Below are positions 26,890 through 37,011 of a DNA stretch of 64,000 nucleotides, in pieces. The stretch is from a gamma proteobacterium SCGC AAA076-P13 (GTDB lineage Bacteria > Pseudomonadota > Gammaproteobacteria > Magnimaribacterales > D2472). The DNA lies in the NCBI GenBank assembly GCA_000384935.1, contig ARRA01000006.1:1-64000 (forward strand), written 5' to 3'. Under the pieces are notes generated by a model. That model did no database searches. It was given only the letters and a program-made list of their open reading frames with translations, and was not told the origin of the DNA. Numbering within the stretch: position 1 is the first letter of the stretch; every line of letters begins with the position of its first letter. The translations under genes and the position numbers were made by a program.

Positions 26890-29226
26890 CCTAACAAGGT
26901 CAGGCTCCTCTATAGTTCCTTGCATTTTAAAATTAATAGTAGATGCATCCTCTATAACATTTTCAAAAATATTCTCTAAAACAACTCCACCTGCAAGAGC
27001 TGGTATACCTCCAAAAATTGCAGCATACCAAGGGATATTCTCAGAAATTTTCAATCTCATCGCCAAGTCTAAATTTAAATCATTAAGCTCGCCTTTATTA
27101 TTTTTAAGTATTTCGCCAACCCATCTCATGCTAGCCTCTGTAGTCTCAATTTTTATTGGGGAACTAATTAATGCCCTTGTTTTACTTATAATCATATTAC
27201 CAGCCGCTCTACTAATAAATAAAGAACTATCAGGAGATTCATCTAGTCCATCAACGATAGCATTTAGATTTAATATTTTTAAGGCTCTCAAGAGTGTTGA
27301 ATCAGGTATTTCTCTATTAATATTTAAATCTTTAATCAAAAAACTAAGTTCGCCCTCTAAGTTTACTAATGAACTTAAGCTATTCCATTGAATATTTAAA
27401 TTTGTTTCAAGAAGATCAAAATCATAATTAAATATATTATTAAAATAACCTGAAGAGTTGTCTAATTTATAGTTCCCTCTGAGCTTATATAGATCATTCA
27501 CGTTGTTATAACTTATATATGCTTTTTCATTATCTGTATTAGGACCTATTGTAAATCTTTGACTATCAATCTTAATATCATCAATGGTTAAAATATTTTT
27601 ATTCCTAAGAAGGTAGAAATCAATGTCCTGAAATAGCTCGTCCTCTGTTTGTATATCTTTTCCAATAAATCTGAGGTTAATATTATTAAGATCTGAAGCA
27701 AATTCACTTTTAGCAATATCAAGGCCTTTGAAATTAAATTTAGTCTTGCTTAAATTAATTTTAATAAAATTTGTTTTGTCGACATTAATAGTTCCATTTA
27801 AATCTTTTCCAAAAAGCTTAGCCTCTATTTCATCTTTGAATAAAATATTTATTGACTGGTCAGCATATAAATTGTTCAGGAAATTAAATTTTTTTGTCTT
27901 TATTTTAATCTCCCTTAACGTCATTCCACCGCTTTTATCGGATTGGGTATAAAAAATATCATCTAAATTTAGTTCATTTAGATTTAGATATATATAAAAT
28001 CCATCATTAAACTTATCTGCTTTAAGGTCAGTCTTGAAAAAGCTTCCTAGAGCAAAAAACCCATTATTATTTTTATCTATAAAAGAATGAATTTTCTTAT
28101 TTTTTATAAGATATGAGATTTCAGACATATCTTCAATCTGAATTGATGTATTTAAAATCTCATTTATTGGTTTATATAAATCTTTAAGACTTGACGTCAT
28201 TGATGTATTAATAAGGTTTGTAAAAAGATCCATTGAAGTTTGATTTTTTTTAACCGTCATCACTATTTTAAAATTCTCCTCTCCAGAGAGAGACAGATAT
28301 TGATTTTTTGGCATTATTTTAGACATATCAATTGATAGATTTGATCGTATTTTTAGATCATCCTTCTGACTAAAGGAAATGCTTCCTTCTATTTGTTGAT
28401 CAGGAATGTTGGCTTGAAATAAACCATGAATTGATTTATCTATAGCGGAAAATAAAGCTGCATTAATATTTTCTGTTTTGAAATCAGATTTATTTTCAAG
28501 CATTGAGTTATTAAAAATAAGCCTATCAAACCTTTGAGATTTCTTGGTCTTAAAATTATATATACCTTTAGTATTTAAGTTTAAATTTATCTTATTCTCT
28601 TTAAAGGATGATAGATCAAATAAATTGGCTTTCTGTATAGAATCCTCATTAAAAAAATGTTTGCTAGAATAAAATATATCATCTGATTTGCTATCAATAA
28701 AAGCACGAATATTGGTATATGGGTATGAATTTATAAGCCCATCCTTAAATTCAATTGTTGAATAAAACTTGGTTGCATTAATCTCAAAATATGAAGAAGA
28801 GATTTGTAAATTGTCGTTATTTATTTTTAGTTTGCGGCCTTTAATAAAAATTGGTTTGGCTTGTTTATTGGAGCTATCTTCTTGGGTTTTAAATGAGTCG
28901 ATCTCTAATATAGAAAGGTTTATATATCCAGTAGATAAAGATTGAAAAATATCTATTCCAAAAGTTATTTTGGGTATCGAAAGTATTTCTAACTGATTTG
29001 AATTAAAAACATTAATTTCTTTAAGTGAAAAATTTGGAGCTAATAACGAATTATTTGAACTTATTGATTTAATACTTAATGAGTATTCTGGTACAAAAAA
29101 AGTATCGAGTACTTTTGTAGCTAAGACTGGTCTAAATACTAATAGGGAATAAAAAATAAATAATAATACTAATAAAGAGCTAAAAAGAATAAAGAGGTAT
29201 AAAAAAAATCTCTTAATTGCTTTCAT
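26881..29226 (-). CDS. YhdP/AsmA-like membrane-anchored protein (short form)
   Basis: N-terminal TM, long beta-rich region, C-terminal ADG/AGNMIISKTRALISSPIKIETTEASMRWVGEI...IPALAGGVVLENIFENVIEDASTINFKMQGTIEEPDLVRL; adjacent to mreD. Confidence 0.75.
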   Translation of the reverse strand: MKAIKRFFLYLFILFSSLLVLLFIFYSLLVFRPVLATKVLDTFFVPEYSLSIKSISSNNSLLAPNFSLKEINVFNSNQLEILSIPKITFGIDIFQSLSTGYINLSILEIDSFKTQEDSSNKQAKPIFIKGRKLKINNDNLQISSSYFEINATKFYSTIEFKDGLINSYPYTNIRAFIDSKSDDIFYSSKHFFNEDSIQKANLFDLSSFKENKINLNLNTKGIYNFKTKKSQRFDRLIFNNSMLENKSDFKTENINAALFSAIDKSIHGLFQANIPDQQIEGSISFSQKDDLKIRSNLSIDMSKIMPKNQYLSLSGEENFKIVMTVKKNQTSMDLFTNLINTSMTSSLKDLYKPINEILNTSIQIEDMSEISYLIKNKKIHSFIDKNNNGFFALGSFFKTDLKADKFNDGFYIYLNLNELNLDDIFYTQSDKSGGMTLREIKIKTKKFNFLNNLYADQSINILFKDEIEAKLFGKDLNGTINVDKTNFIKINLSKTKFNFKGLDIAKSEFASDLNNINLRFIGKDIQTEDELFQDIDFYLLRNKNILTIDDIKIDSQRFTIGPNTDNEKAYISYNNVNDLYKLRGNYKLDNSSGYFNNIFNYDFDLLETNLNIQWNSLSSLVNLEGELSFLIKDLNINREIPDSTLLRALKILNLNAIVDGLDESPDSSLFISRAAGNMIISKTRALISSPIKIETTEASMRWVGEILKNNKGELNDLNLDLAMRLKISENIPWYAAIFGGIPALAGGVVLENIFENVIEDASTINFKMQGTIEEPDLVRLN

Positions 29227-29238
29227 GTTATTAGATTA

Positions 29239-29715
29239 TCACCTTCTAGATATATTTCTTAAGAAATTAAATCTTGAGATTGATAAAGTTATCAATAAGA
29301 AGCTATTAAATATAAAGCTAGTAATGAGCTCTAAATATGAAAAATTTTCTATATTTATAAAAAGATTTTTGAATCCTATAAAAAATAGCGAAGATGCACT
29401 AAAAAATAAACAGATTTGAAAATATGAAAATAGCCTGAATGTATTTGAGTAGCTATTAATTAGATGAGACATTGTGCAGAATAACATTGCATTCAACCCG
29501 ATAGGAGAATCTGAAATAATATCAACATAAAGCCCAATAAAAAATGCAAAAATAGAACCTGGATTTGAGTTCGCCCTATACACAACAAAACTGAATACTA
29601 AAAAAGTTAAAGGTATATTGATAAAAGCTTGTATTAGGATTGGCGCTGTTATGGACTCTATGTAATCCACTATAAATAATATTAGAATAACCTTAGGTAT
29701 ACTTACATTGTTCAT
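29239..29715 (-). CDS. mreD: MreD rod-shape protein
   Basis: 158 aa polytopic; overlaps and follows mreC. Confidence 0.85.
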   Translation of the reverse strand: MNNVSIPKVILILFIVDYIESITAPILIQAFINIPLTFLVFSFVVYRANSNPGSIFAFFIGLYVDIISDSPIGLNAMLFCTMSHLINSYSNTFRLFSYFQICLFFSASSLFFIGFKNLFINIENFSYLELITSFIFNSFLLITLSISRFNFLRNISRR

Positions 29716-30545
29716 AGGTTTTCCAAAACTCCTAGTATATTTTCTTGAAGCGGGTCTGTTATAAGATCGATCTCAAAACGAATTATAGATTCATCAATTT
29801 TTTTAATTTCACCCACAGTACCAATCAATAAGCCTCTTGGATATACTCCACCCATGCCTGAGGAAAAAAATTTCTGGCCTTGTTTGATTTCTTCAGGCCA
29901 GAGCAATGTGCTATAAGTACAATAAATTTTTCCGGTGGTCCCGTTACCTTCTGCATTGCAGAAATAGTTTTCTGATTCAACAGGAATAACATGGGATTCA
30001 TCTGTTAAAAGTAGAACTTCTAGAAAATTATTGTTATGAATGATTTGACCAAGAATACCAGAACTATTGATAACAGGACTACCAATAAACTCAATACTAG
30101 GTTTATTAAAAATTTCAATAAATACTCTATGCTGACTGCAACAAAAATAAAGCTGAGTATCAAAAAACTTAATTTTTGCAAGATGAAAAATATCATCTAA
30201 ACCATTCTTGATTATAAAAGCTTCAATAAGTTGGTCATTTGCAAAAAAATTAGAATCTTTAGAAATTATAAAATTAGCGAGATGACTTTCGTCTAGTGCC
30301 AATCTAAGTTCTTTGTTCTCTTTTATTAAATATGCTTTGTATGAGGATATCTCGTAAATATATAAAATTGGATCTATTGCTAATTTCTTTAAAACATAAG
30401 AAGTGGATATCTCAAAAGACTTATATGTATTTTTAATACCCTCAAAACTCTTATAAGTCGTGTCTAGGTAAAGTAAAAGGGCTGAAAAAGAAATTAATAA
30501 AAATGATAGTGTTTTAGAGCCTCTTGTGGGTGCTACCCTTGACAT
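29712..30545 (-). CDS. mreC: MreC rod-shape protein
   Basis: TM + coiled coil + beta-domain with SPVINSSGILGQIIHNNNFLEVLLLTD, GVYPRGLLIGTV. Confidence 0.93.
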   Translation of the reverse strand: MSRVAPTRGSKTLSFLLISFSALLLYLDTTYKSFEGIKNTYKSFEISTSYVLKKLAIDPILYIYEISSYKAYLIKENKELRLALDESHLANFIISKDSNFFANDQLIEAFIIKNGLDDIFHLAKIKFFDTQLYFCCSQHRVFIEIFNKPSIEFIGSPVINSSGILGQIIHNNNFLEVLLLTDESHVIPVESENYFCNAEGNGTTGKIYCTYSTLLWPEEIKQGQKFFSSGMGGVYPRGLLIGTVGEIKKIDESIIRFEIDLITDPLQENILGVLENL

Positions 30546-30551
30546 AGTCTT

Positions 30552-31601
30552 TTATTCAGAAGAAAGGAGATCGATATTGTATTTATCCATTATTTCAAGA
30601 GCTTGTCCGCCACCTCTTGCTACGCATGTCAAAGGATCTTCTGCAACAATAACAGGTATCCCTGTTGAGCTTGAGATAAGCTTATCTAGATCTCTCATCA
30701 AGGCGCCTCCTCCAGTAAGAACTATACCTCTTTCAGCAATATCAGCTGCCAGTTCTGGCGGTGATAGCTCTAAAGCATTTCGAATAGCTCTAACTATGCC
30801 GTACAAAGGATCCTTCATCGCATCAAAAATCTGATCACTATTAATGGTAAAGGTTTCAGGTATGCCTTCTGCAAGATTTCTTCCAGTTATCGACATCTCA
30901 AGCTTTTCAGAGTCTGGGGTAGCGCAACCAATAGTATATTTAATTTTTTCTGCTGTTGATTCACCAATAACACATCCGTAATTTCTTCTAATCCAAGATG
31001 TTATTGACTCGTCCATCTTATCTCCACCAATTTTTACAGATTCTGCATAAACAACCCCATTCAAAGAAAGAATAGCTATTTCTGATGTGCCTCCGCCTAT
31101 GTCAACAACCATGTTTCCGCTAGCTTCCTCAACTGGAAGACCTGCTCCTATTGCAGCAGCCATGGGCTCTTCAATAAGTTTTACATCTCTTGCACCAGCA
31201 CCTAAAACTGACTCCCTAATAGCTCTTCTTTCAACTTGGGTTGATCTGCAAGGAACGCAAACTAAAACTCTAGGGCTTGGTTTAATAAATCGTTGTTCAT
31301 GGACTTTTGCAATAAAGTGTTGAAGCATTTTCTCAGTAACTTGGAAATCTGCTATTACACCTTCAGATAAGGGACGAATTGCTTTTATGTTTCCTGGCGT
31401 TCTTCCAAGCATCTTCTTAGCTTCTGTACCAACTGCAACAACAGTTTTTTGACCCCTGGCTTCTCTAATTGCTACAACTGATGGTTCGTCGAGAACAATG
31501 CCAACATCTTTGGTATAAATAAGTGTATTAGCAGTTCCTAAATCAATTGATAAATCATTAGAAAAATACCCTCTTATTGTCTTGAAAATATTGAAATCCA
31601 C
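30552..31601 (-). CDS. mreB: MreB actin-like protein
   Basis: [39 protein letters not shown]. Confidence 0.98.
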   Translation of the reverse strand: MDFNIFKTIRGYFSNDLSIDLGTANTLIYTKDVGIVLDEPSVVAIREARGQKTVVAVGTEAKKMLGRTPGNIKAIRPLSEGVIADFQVTEKMLQHFIAKVHEQRFIKPSPRVLVCVPCRSTQVERRAIRESVLGAGARDVKLIEEPMAAAIGAGLPVEEASGNMVVDIGGGTSEIAILSLNGVVYAESVKIGGDKMDESITSWIRRNYGCVIGESTAEKIKYTIGCATPDSEKLEMSITGRNLAEGIPETFTINSDQIFDAMKDPLYGIVRAIRNALELSPPELAADIAERGIVLTGGGALMRDLDKLISSSTGIPVIVAEDPLTCVARGGGQALEIMDKYNIDLLSSE

Positions 31602-31678
31602 GGTAATCCTTAAAAAATATGTAAATAATAGTTTAGTTGGGTTAATATCCCCATCTAATTTATAATAATATCCTATAT

Positions 31679-31960
31679 ATGGACAAGAAAACAGTTACAA
31701 CCATAGCTTATCTTTCAAGAATTGCCTTAGATGAAGGGAATGAAGATAAAATAACAACTGATCTTGAAAATATTATCAAATTTGTTGATCAATTAGATAA
31801 TGCTAATGTTGATGGGATAGAGCCATTAACCAACCCATTAGAAAAGAAAGCTCAAACTAGAGAAGATAAAGTCACTGCTAAAAATAGAAAAGATACTTTT
31901 TTAGATAGGGCTCCAAAATCAAATGAAGATTACTTTTTAGTGCCAAGGGTTGTGGAATGA
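31679..31960 (+). CDS. gatC: GatC, Asp/Glu-tRNA amidotransferase subunit C
   Basis: 93 aa; [26 protein letters not shown]; operon with gatA/gatB. Confidence 0.94.
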   Translation: MDKKTVTTIAYLSRIALDEGNEDKITTDLENIIKFVDQLDNANVDGIEPLTNPLEKKAQTREDKVTAKNRKDTFLDRAPKSNEDYFLVPRVVE

Positions 31961-33408
31961 GTATTCAATACAAAAGTATTAAAAACCTTACTAGTATGCT
32001 TCAAAATAAAGAGATTTCTCATAAGGAACTTATTAATGAAACTTTTACATTAATAGAATCTAAAATGGATCTGAATGCATTCATAACCTTAAACAAAGAT
32101 GCGGCAATTGAAAAAGCAACTTTACTTGATAGCAAAAAGAATGGTTCATCGTTAGCAGGAATACCAATTGCTCAGAAGGATCTATTTTGTACTAAAGATT
32201 TAAGAACAACTTGTGGCTCTAATATGCTATCAAGCTTCATACCTCCATACTCAGCTACCGTTATCTCTAACCTTGAAAATGCTGGATGTATTTCAGTTGG
32301 AAAGACTAATATGGATGAGTTTGCTATGGGCTCTTCTAATGAGACAAGTTTTTATGGAAATGTTGAAAACCCATGGGGCAAGAATCTTGTTCCAGGTGGA
32401 AGTTCTGGGGGCTCGGCATCTGCTGTATCTAGTGGCATAGTTCCAGCAGCAACCGGCACTGATACTGGCGGGTCAATCAGACAACCTGCTTCTTTATGTG
32501 GGATTACTGGGCTAAAACCAACATATGGAAGAATATCAAGATGGGGAATGATTGCTTTTGCATCAAGTCTAGACCAGGCTGGACCAATGGCCAGAACAGC
32601 TGAAGATTGTGCAATTTTACTGAATGAAATGTGCTCGCATGACAATAAAGATACAACATCATTGAATGAACATATTCCTGATTTTACTAAAGATATTGAC
32701 CAACCAATTAAAGGAATGAAAATAGGGATTGTAAAGGAATTTGATCTTTCAAAACTTGATAGTGAGGTTGTAAAAGTTTTTGAAGAATCTAAAAAACACT
32801 ATGAATCTTTAGGAGCAGAATTTATAGAGATATCACTTCCAAATATTTCATTATCTGTCCCTACTTATTATGTCGTCGCGCCAGCTGAATGTTCATCAAA
32901 TCTTTCAAGATTTGATGGAGTTAAATTTGGAAAAAGATGTGATGACCCTAAAAACTTAGAAGATTTATATATCAGAACAAGATCGGAAGGTTTTGGTGAT
33001 GAAGTTAAGAGAAGAATACTTATTGGGTCTTATGTTTTATCAGCAGGATTCTATGATGCATATTATAAAAAAGCTCAACAGGTAAGAAGACTAATTAAAA
33101 ATGATTTTGATGAGGCATTTTTAAAAGTTGATGTTCTGATGTCCCCAACTACAAGAGGGCCTGCATTTGAAGCTGGGTCAAAAGGAAGTGATCCTATCCA
33201 AATGTATCTAGAAGATTTATTTACGATTCCTGCAAACTTAGCAGGGCTTCCGGCCCTATCAATCCCAAATGGGTTTGTTGATAACAAGCCGATAGGCCTC
33301 CAATTGATTGGTAATTTCCTTGAAGAAAGCAAACTTCTTCAGTTCGCACATAATTTTCAAAAAACAACAGACTTCCACCTAAAAACACCAAGTGGAGAAA
33401 ATATATAA
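31957..33408 (+). CDS. gatA: GatA amidase subunit
   Basis: GTDTGGSIRQPASLCGITGLKPTYGR amidase signature. Confidence 0.97.
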   Translation: MSIQYKSIKNLTSMLQNKEISHKELINETFTLIESKMDLNAFITLNKDAAIEKATLLDSKKNGSSLAGIPIAQKDLFCTKDLRTTCGSNMLSSFIPPYSATVISNLENAGCISVGKTNMDEFAMGSSNETSFYGNVENPWGKNLVPGGSSGGSASAVSSGIVPAATGTDTGGSIRQPASLCGITGLKPTYGRISRWGMIAFASSLDQAGPMARTAEDCAILLNEMCSHDNKDTTSLNEHIPDFTKDIDQPIKGMKIGIVKEFDLSKLDSEVVKVFEESKKHYESLGAEFIEISLPNISLSVPTYYVVAPAECSSNLSRFDGVKFGKRCDDPKNLEDLYIRTRSEGFGDEVKRRILIGSYVLSAGFYDAYYKKAQQVRRLIKNDFDEAFLKVDVLMSPTTRGPAFEAGSKGSDPIQMYLEDLFTIPANLAGLPALSIPNGFVDNKPIGLQLIGNFLEESKLLQFAHNFQKTTDFHLKTPSGENI

Positions 33409-34838
33409 TGAGCTGGGAAACTGTTATAGGGTTAGAGATACACGTTCAATTATCTACCAACTCTAAGTTATTTTCTGGGGGATCTACAGGCTTTGGTGCT
33501 GAACCAAATACTCATGTTGATCTTATAGATATGGGGCTTCCTGGGGTCCTGCCTGTTGCAAATAGAGAAGCATTTTATAAAGCCATTCGTTTTGGTTTAG
33601 CTACAAATGCTGAAATAAACCAAACATCATCTTTCGATAGAAAAAATTACTTTTATCCAGATTTGCCAAAAGGATATCAGATCACTCAAATGGCAATGCC
33701 TATAGTTGGTAAAGGCTCAATAAAAATTGATGTGGATGGTTCTGAAAAAGTTATCAATATCACAAGGGCTCATTTAGAAGAAGATGCTGGCAAATCGATC
33801 CATGATTTGTTTGATGGTGAAACCGGTGTTGATTTAAACCGAGCTGGAACACCATTATTAGAGATAGTTTCAGAGCCTGAAATATCAAATGCTAAAGAAG
33901 CTGTTGCTTATTTCAAAGCGGTAAGACAGCTTGTAACATTTTTAGATATATGTGATGGCAATATGGCTCAAGGATCTATGAGGTGCGATGTTAATGTTTC
34001 TATTAAAAAAGAAGCTGACGAGGAACTTGGTACAAGGGCAGAGATTAAAAATATTAATTCTTTCAAATTTATAGAAAGAGCAATTAATTTTGAAATTGAA
34101 CGACAAATAAGAATAATTGAATCTGGTGAATCTGTAGTTCAAGAAACAAGACTTTACGATAGTGTTAAAAATGAAACAAGATCTATGAGATCAAAAGAAG
34201 AAGCTAATGATTACAGGTACTTTCCCTGCCCTGATCTTCTACCTGTTGTAATATCAGATGATGAATTTAATGATATAAAAAATAACCTGCCTGAGCTGCC
34301 AGATGAAAAAGAAAAAAGATATATATCAGAAGCTAATTTAGAAGAAGCAGAAGCAAAAATAATTTCTTCCTCTAAAACCATGGCTAATATGTTTGAAGAA
34401 GCATGCTCAAAAACCAATGACTCAAAATTAGTAGCAAATTGGTTAGTTGGAGATGTGAGTGCACTTTTAAATAGTGACAATATTGATATTGAAGAGTCAA
34501 AGTTAAGCTCAAATAATTTTGCTATTCTTATTGAAAGAATTTCAGATAAAACCATTTCAGGCAAAATAGCTAAATCTATCTTGGAAGAAGTTTGGGAGTC
34601 AGGTGATGATGTCGATAATATAATTAAAGACAAAGGGCTTGTTCAGATTCAAGATGAGTCTATTTTAGAAGAAATTGCTCAAAAAATTATTAATAACAAC
34701 CTGTCACAAGTAGAAGCCTATAAAGGTGGCAAAGATAAACTTTTTGGTTTCTTTGTTGGACAAGTAATGAAAGAAACGCAAGGCAAGGCTAACCCTAAAA
34801 GCGTAAATGACATTCTTAAAAACCTTTTAAATAGCTAA
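33408..34838 (+). CDS. gatB: GatB subunit
   Basis: ETVIGLEIHVQLSTNSKLFSG, DRKNYFYPDLPKGYQI, GSMRCDVNVSI. Confidence 0.97.
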   Translation: MSWETVIGLEIHVQLSTNSKLFSGGSTGFGAEPNTHVDLIDMGLPGVLPVANREAFYKAIRFGLATNAEINQTSSFDRKNYFYPDLPKGYQITQMAMPIVGKGSIKIDVDGSEKVINITRAHLEEDAGKSIHDLFDGETGVDLNRAGTPLLEIVSEPEISNAKEAVAYFKAVRQLVTFLDICDGNMAQGSMRCDVNVSIKKEADEELGTRAEIKNINSFKFIERAINFEIERQIRIIESGESVVQETRLYDSVKNETRSMRSKEEANDYRYFPCPDLLPVVISDDEFNDIKNNLPELPDEKEKRYISEANLEEAEAKIISSSKTMANMFEEACSKTNDSKLVANWLVGDVSALLNSDNIDIEESKLSSNNFAILIERISDKTISGKIAKSILEEVWESGDDVDNIIKDKGLVQIQDESILEEIAQKIINNNLSQVEAYKGGKDKLFGFFVGQVMKETQGKANPKSVNDILKNLLNS

Positions 34839-34839
34839 A

Positions 34840-35301
34840 CTAAATAATAAACAAACTTAATGTTTCAGCAATATAAGCTGGTTTTTCCACGCCTTTGATT
34901 TCCATAGTCACTTTAGTCTTAGCAAGAAATTGTCCTGGATTTTTTTCAGAAATGTCCAAACATTCCATTCTTATTCTAACTTCTGAATCAACCGGAACTG
35001 GACTTAAGAACCTTACCTTATCTAAGCCATAGTTTAGACCCATCTTTGTTCCCTCAAGAACTAGACCCATTTCTTGATCGAATGGTATTCCTGCAGCTAG
35101 AGATAAAGAAAGAAACCCATGAGCAATAGTAGAACCAAAAACTGGTGTTGCTTGCTCAGGATCAACATGTATAAATTGATTATCTAGAGTAGCTTCAGCA
35201 AATTTATTAATTCTTTCTTGGTCAACTTTTACCCAATCTGATAGCCCTACCTCTGTTCCGATAACTGTTTCAATCTCTGATGGTTTTACTATTTTAAGCA
35301 T
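34840..35301 (-). CDS. MaoC-like (R)-specific enoyl-CoA hydratase
   Basis: HotDog/MaoC motif NQFIHVDPEQATPVFGSTIAHGFLSLSLAAG; start set to ATG 35301. Confidence 0.88.
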   Translation of the reverse strand: MLKIVKPSEIETVIGTEVGLSDWVKVDQERINKFAEATLDNQFIHVDPEQATPVFGSTIAHGFLSLSLAAGIPFDQEMGLVLEGTKMGLNYGLDKVRFLSPVPVDSEVRIRMECLDISEKNPGQFLAKTKVTMEIKGVEKPAYIAETLSLFII

Positions 35302-36919
35302 TTTTATTCTCCATATAATAATTGGTATATTCATCTCTTAATTCAAACTTTTGAAGTTTTCCTGTAGCACCATGAGGTAACTCTTTTAAGAAAATTATTT
35401 CATCAGGAAGCCACCATTTTGCAACTTTTGACGCTAAGAAATCTAAAATACTTTGTTTATCAATTTCTTCACCAGTGTTTGTAACTATGAATAGCATTGG
35501 TCTCTCGTCCCATTTAGGATGTGGTATACCTACAACACAAGCTTCTGCTACCTCAGGATGTCCAAATGCTGCATTCTCAAGATCAATCGAACTAATCCAT
35601 TCTCCACCTGATTTAATTACATCTTTAGCCCTATCTTTAATAGTCATGTAGCCATCTTGGTCAAGAACGGATATATCTCCGGTATCAAACCATCCATCTT
35701 TATCTACGGCATCATTTTCTGCTTTAAAGTACTTCTGAAGAATCCACGGCCCTCTTACTAAAAGATGCCCTTGAGATTCCCCATCATGAGGCAAATCTTT
35801 TCCAGTATCATCAACAACTTTTAACTCTACTCCATAGATAGGCTTACCTTGCTTAAGCTGAATGGCATATTTTTCTTCTTTGCTCATATTTTGCATTTCG
35901 AGAGTTGGAACATTGGTAGTTCCTAAAGGGCTCATCTCTGTCATGCCCCAGGCATGAATAACATTTACATCATGAACTTCATCAAACTCTTGAAGAGTGG
36001 ATAAAGAAAGAGCTGAACCTCCAATAATAGTATTTTTAACTGAACTTAAAATCTTATTATTTTCTCTACAATAAGCGAGCAAGCCCATCCATATAGTAGG
36101 AACACCAAATGCTAAAGAAACATCCTCACTATCAATTAGATCATAAAGAGGCTCTCCTTCCATCTGCATACCAGGCATTACAAGCTTTAGTCCAAACATA
36201 GGCCCATAATAAGGAATACCCCATGCAAGCACATGAAATAAAGGAACTACCATCAAAATACTATCACTTGGTTTAATAAGCATTGCTGTCAGAGAGGCTT
36301 GAGCATGAAGAATATTAGATTTATGGGAATAGAGAACTCCTTTTGGATTTCCTGTAGTACCTGATGTATAACATAGAGCACAAGCTGCATCATCTTTTAG
36401 CTGAGGCCATTCATAATTCTCATCTCCATCTTCGATGTAGGATTCGTATGAAATAGCATTTTTCAATTGAGTATCTGGCATTTCAGATTGATCACATAAG
36501 ATAATGTATTTTTCTACAGTGTTTAATTGATCTTTTAATGCCTCTAGGATTGGAACAAAAGGAGCCTCAACAAAAATAATTTTATCTTCTGCGTGATTAA
36601 TAATATATACAGCTTGCTCGGGATGAAGTCTAAAATTAAGAGTATGGGTAACAGCGCCCATACCAGAAATACCATAATACATTTCTAAATGTCTGTATGT
36701 ATTTAACGCTAAAGTAGCTATAACATCACCTTCTTTATAACCATCTTTTACCAAGGCAGATGCTAATTTTCTTGATCTAATACATACCTCATTATAATTT
36801 GTTCTGTGAACATCACCAGAAACCATTCTACTGATAACTTCTGTTTCAGGATGAAATTGTTTAGCGTGCTCGATGATGCTCGCTACATTTGGTGACCATT
36901 TTTGCATATCTCCAATCAT
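35294..36919 (-). CDS. AMP-forming acyl-CoA synthetase (AlkK/DmdB-like, medium-chain type)
   Basis: LCYTSGTTGNPKGVLYSH, HAWGMTEMSPLGT, WFDTGDISVLDQDGYMTIKDRAKDVIKSGGEWISS. Confidence 0.9.
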   Translation of the reverse strand: MIGDMQKWSPNVASIIEHAKQFHPETEVISRMVSGDVHRTNYNEVCIRSRKLASALVKDGYKEGDVIATLALNTYRHLEMYYGISGMGAVTHTLNFRLHPEQAVYIINHAEDKIIFVEAPFVPILEALKDQLNTVEKYIILCDQSEMPDTQLKNAISYESYIEDGDENYEWPQLKDDAACALCYTSGTTGNPKGVLYSHKSNILHAQASLTAMLIKPSDSILMVVPLFHVLAWGIPYYGPMFGLKLVMPGMQMEGEPLYDLIDSEDVSLAFGVPTIWMGLLAYCRENNKILSSVKNTIIGGSALSLSTLQEFDEVHDVNVIHAWGMTEMSPLGTTNVPTLEMQNMSKEEKYAIQLKQGKPIYGVELKVVDDTGKDLPHDGESQGHLLVRGPWILQKYFKAENDAVDKDGWFDTGDISVLDQDGYMTIKDRAKDVIKSGGEWISSIDLENAAFGHPEVAEACVVGIPHPKWDERPMLFIVTNTGEEIDKQSILDFLASKVAKWWLPDEIIFLKELPHGATGKLQKFELRDEYTNYYMENKNA

Positions 36920-37011
36920 TGGATTCTCCCCTATAAAAATCGTTTGATTTAAATTATATAAGAAGCAACAATGAAATGTTAAAAATAATTAAGGTAATTA
37001 AGAGTTCAACA

